Of a DNA stretch of 15,028 bases, positions 13,794 through 15,028 are shown one piece after another. Under the pieces are notes generated by a model. It made no database searches. It had not been told where the DNA came from and worked only from the letters and a program-made list of their open reading frames with translations. The position numbers and the translations under genes are program-made. The stretch's first letter is position 1, and each line of letters begins with the position of its first letter. The DNA is from Vulcanimicrobiota bacterium (GTDB lineage Bacteria; Vulcanimicrobiota; Vulcanimicrobiia; Eremiobacterales; Eremiobacteraceae): positions 1 to 15,028 of the forward strand of contig JAFANK010000264.1 in assembly GCA_019232725.1 (NCBI GenBank). Direction: 5' to 3'.

Positions 13794-15028
13794 ATGGCAA
13801 AGACGATGTCTCGTCGCATTATTGTATTCGCCATAGTGTGTGCTCTTGGCATGTCGTCGAGCTTATTCGTCCCCGCATCCGCCGCAATCCGACCGTTCAC
13901 GACTGTCGGTGGGAACCTCAGCGGCGGGTTACTCCCAACCGGCCTCTACATAACGCCACTTATCACGCCAGGCTCGTCGTATCAATACTTAGAGACGGGG
14001 CTCAGGCCAGACGGCACAGCGGATGCCACCGGTGCCATCTCAAGCGCGCTCAGTCCCGATGGAAAGTCGCTGCTCGTGCTCACCTCGGGCTACAACGCCA
14101 ACTTGTTTACGACGGCGGGTGTGCCTATCACGACGGCATTCCTCGATCCGGCCACGGGCAAACCGACGACGAACACGACCAACTCATTCCAGTGGGTCTT
14201 CGTCTTCGATGTATCTGGTCCGCGGCCAGTCCAGAAGCAGCGCATCATGGTGACGAGCGCCTTCGACGGTATTGCCTGGGACCCGTCGGGCAAACGCTTT
14301 TACGCCTCAGGCGGTCAGGACGATGAAATCTTTATTTACAAGAATAAGAGCGGCGTCTTCGTGCCTGACCCGCCATTCGTTGTCTTAAACCATGGGCCCA
14401 ATTTGGGCAACTCCCTGTACAACACGACTCCACAAGTCGCCGGCGTCGGCGTGAGCGCCGACGGCACTCGTCTGTACGTTGCGAACTACAACAGCAACTC
14501 CTTGTCGGTTGTCAATACCTCGACGCGCAAAAAGGTAGCTGAGATCACGATGCCCGGTCCGTCAGACTGGGGCGGCAACTATCCGATCTGGGCAACGCCG
14601 CACACAGCCTCCGACGGTACGACCGACAAGATATATGTTTCTACCACCCGCGACGGTTGTATTTACGTCTTCACCTCGTCCGCCAAACAGAAGTGCATCG
14701 ACGTGGGCGGCGAGCCCGGCAAGATGATTCTTTCCGGCGACGGAACGCGGCTGTACGCCATCAACCCGAACTTAGACCAAGTCGAGCAGATCAACACGGC
14801 GACCGATACCGTGACCCGAGTGATCGACATTCGTCGCCCTGGGTACCGCTACTACGGCGCCAATGCAAACTCGCTGGCGCTCGGCCCGAGGGGCGCGACG
14901 CTCTACGTCACCATTGCCGGTGAAAATGCCATCGGCGTGATCGACGTCGCGAGTGGTAAGCTCGTCGGCCGCATCCCGACAGCATGGTATCCAAGCTCGG
15001 TGCAAGTCGCGCGCAACCAACTCTACGT
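13794..15028 (+). CDS. Second secreted YVTN beta-propeller protein, paralogue of the divergent phosphoesterase fusion; 3' end outside the window
   Basis: An uninterrupted frame runs from the ATG at 13794 (GGAGG six bases upstream) to the window end: 411 complete codons and no stop. The N-terminus MAKTMSRRIIVFAIV continues to a signal-peptide cleavage site near VPASAA (about 31). The rest is beta-propeller sequence aligning throughout with the divergent gene. Examples are SALSPDGKSLLVLTSGYNA against SLSPDGTTLLVMTSGENA, GIAWDPSGKRFYASGGQDD against GLAWDPRGGRFWVSAGIDD, and NSLALGPRGATLYVTIAGEN against NSLALSPNGKTLYVTLGGYN. If it follows its paralogue it continues for about 600 more residues with a C-terminal phosphoesterase domain, but that part is not in view. 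The visible region lacks catalytic motifs, so a propeller-only protein is possible. Start and frame are secure; the complete architecture is inferred. Confidence 0.9.
   Translation, partial: MAKTMSRRIIVFAIVCALGMSSSLFVPASAAIRPFTTVGGNLSGGLLPTGLYITPLITPGSSYQYLETGLRPDGTADATGAISSALSPDGKSLLVLTSGYNANLFTTAGVPITTAFLDPATGKPTTNTTNSFQWVFVFDVSGPRPVQKQRIMVTSAFDGIAWDPSGKRFYASGGQDDEIFIYKNKSGVFVPDPPFVVLNHGPNLGNSLYNTTPQVAGVGVSADGTRLYVANYNSNSLSVVNTSTRKKVAEITMPGPSDWGGNYPIWATPHTASDGTTDKIYVSTTRDGCIYVFTSSAKQKCIDVGGEPGKMILSGDGTRLYAINPNLDQVEQINTATDTVTRVIDIRRPGYRYYGANANSLALGPRGATLYVTIAGENAIGVIDVASGKLVGRIPTAWYPSSVQVARNQLY

Noticed and set aside
1..15028. CRISPR array, insertion sequence, integrase or toxin-antitoxin pair
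   Set aside because: No regularly spaced repeats, transposase or integrase motifs, or paired small genes were seen. The tRNA shows no duplicated 3' end.

Overview
The window looks like a chromosomal segment of a diderm (Gram-negative-type) bacterium. A TonB-dependent outer-membrane receptor is present, and several exported proteins carry ordinary signal peptides. Base composition is moderately GC-rich by eye (mid to high 50s percent). The combination of secreted beta-propeller/phosphoesterase proteins with a TonB receptor carrying an N-terminal Ig-like domain recalls poorly cultured lineages such as Eremiobacterota/WPS-2 or Acidobacteriota. That placement is a weak guess from memory, not a sequence comparison.

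Layout. At 1-512 (+) is the 3' part of a DHFR/RibD-C-family reductase gene cut by the window edge. At 806-878 (-) is a complete tRNA-Val(UAC). At 970-1980 (-) is a multi-pass membrane protein I do not recognise, preceded by an operator-like direct repeat. From 1981 to 2636 there is a gene-poor stretch with inverted repeats. At 2637-4397 (-) lies a Tat-exported YtcJ-like amidohydrolase, downstream of an OPA-type MFS transporter (4497-5828, -). Divergent from that transporter, across a 73-bp shared promoter region, are phosphonoacetaldehyde hydrolase (phnX, 5902-6735, +) and a translationally coupled FAD-dependent oxidoreductase (6735-7865, +). Convergent with them, with a 16-bp gap, is a two-gene minus-strand unit: a secreted beta-propeller/phosphoesterase (10354-13467) followed by a TonB-dependent receptor (7882-10275). 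Divergent from this unit, starting at 13794 (+), is a paralogue of the propeller protein that is still open at the right edge.

Functional reading. Much of the window fits phosphorus scavenging. PhnX cleaves the C-P bond of phosphonoacetaldehyde. The FAD enzyme probably supplies that aldehyde oxidatively from an aminophosphonate, because no PhnW transaminase is present. The OPA transporter, with both substrate-binding arginines in place, probably imports the organophosphonate. The propeller/phosphoesterase plus TonB receptor would release and take up phosphorylated material at the cell surface. The amidohydrolase could deacylate an N-acyl aminophosphonate, but that is speculation.

The most unusual non-coding signal is in the 326-bp spacer between the two divergent paralogues. 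Both genes start with nearly the same leader: a GCGATTA block, a stem-loop whose arms differ by a compensatory base-pair change, and GGAGG placed identically before the start codon.
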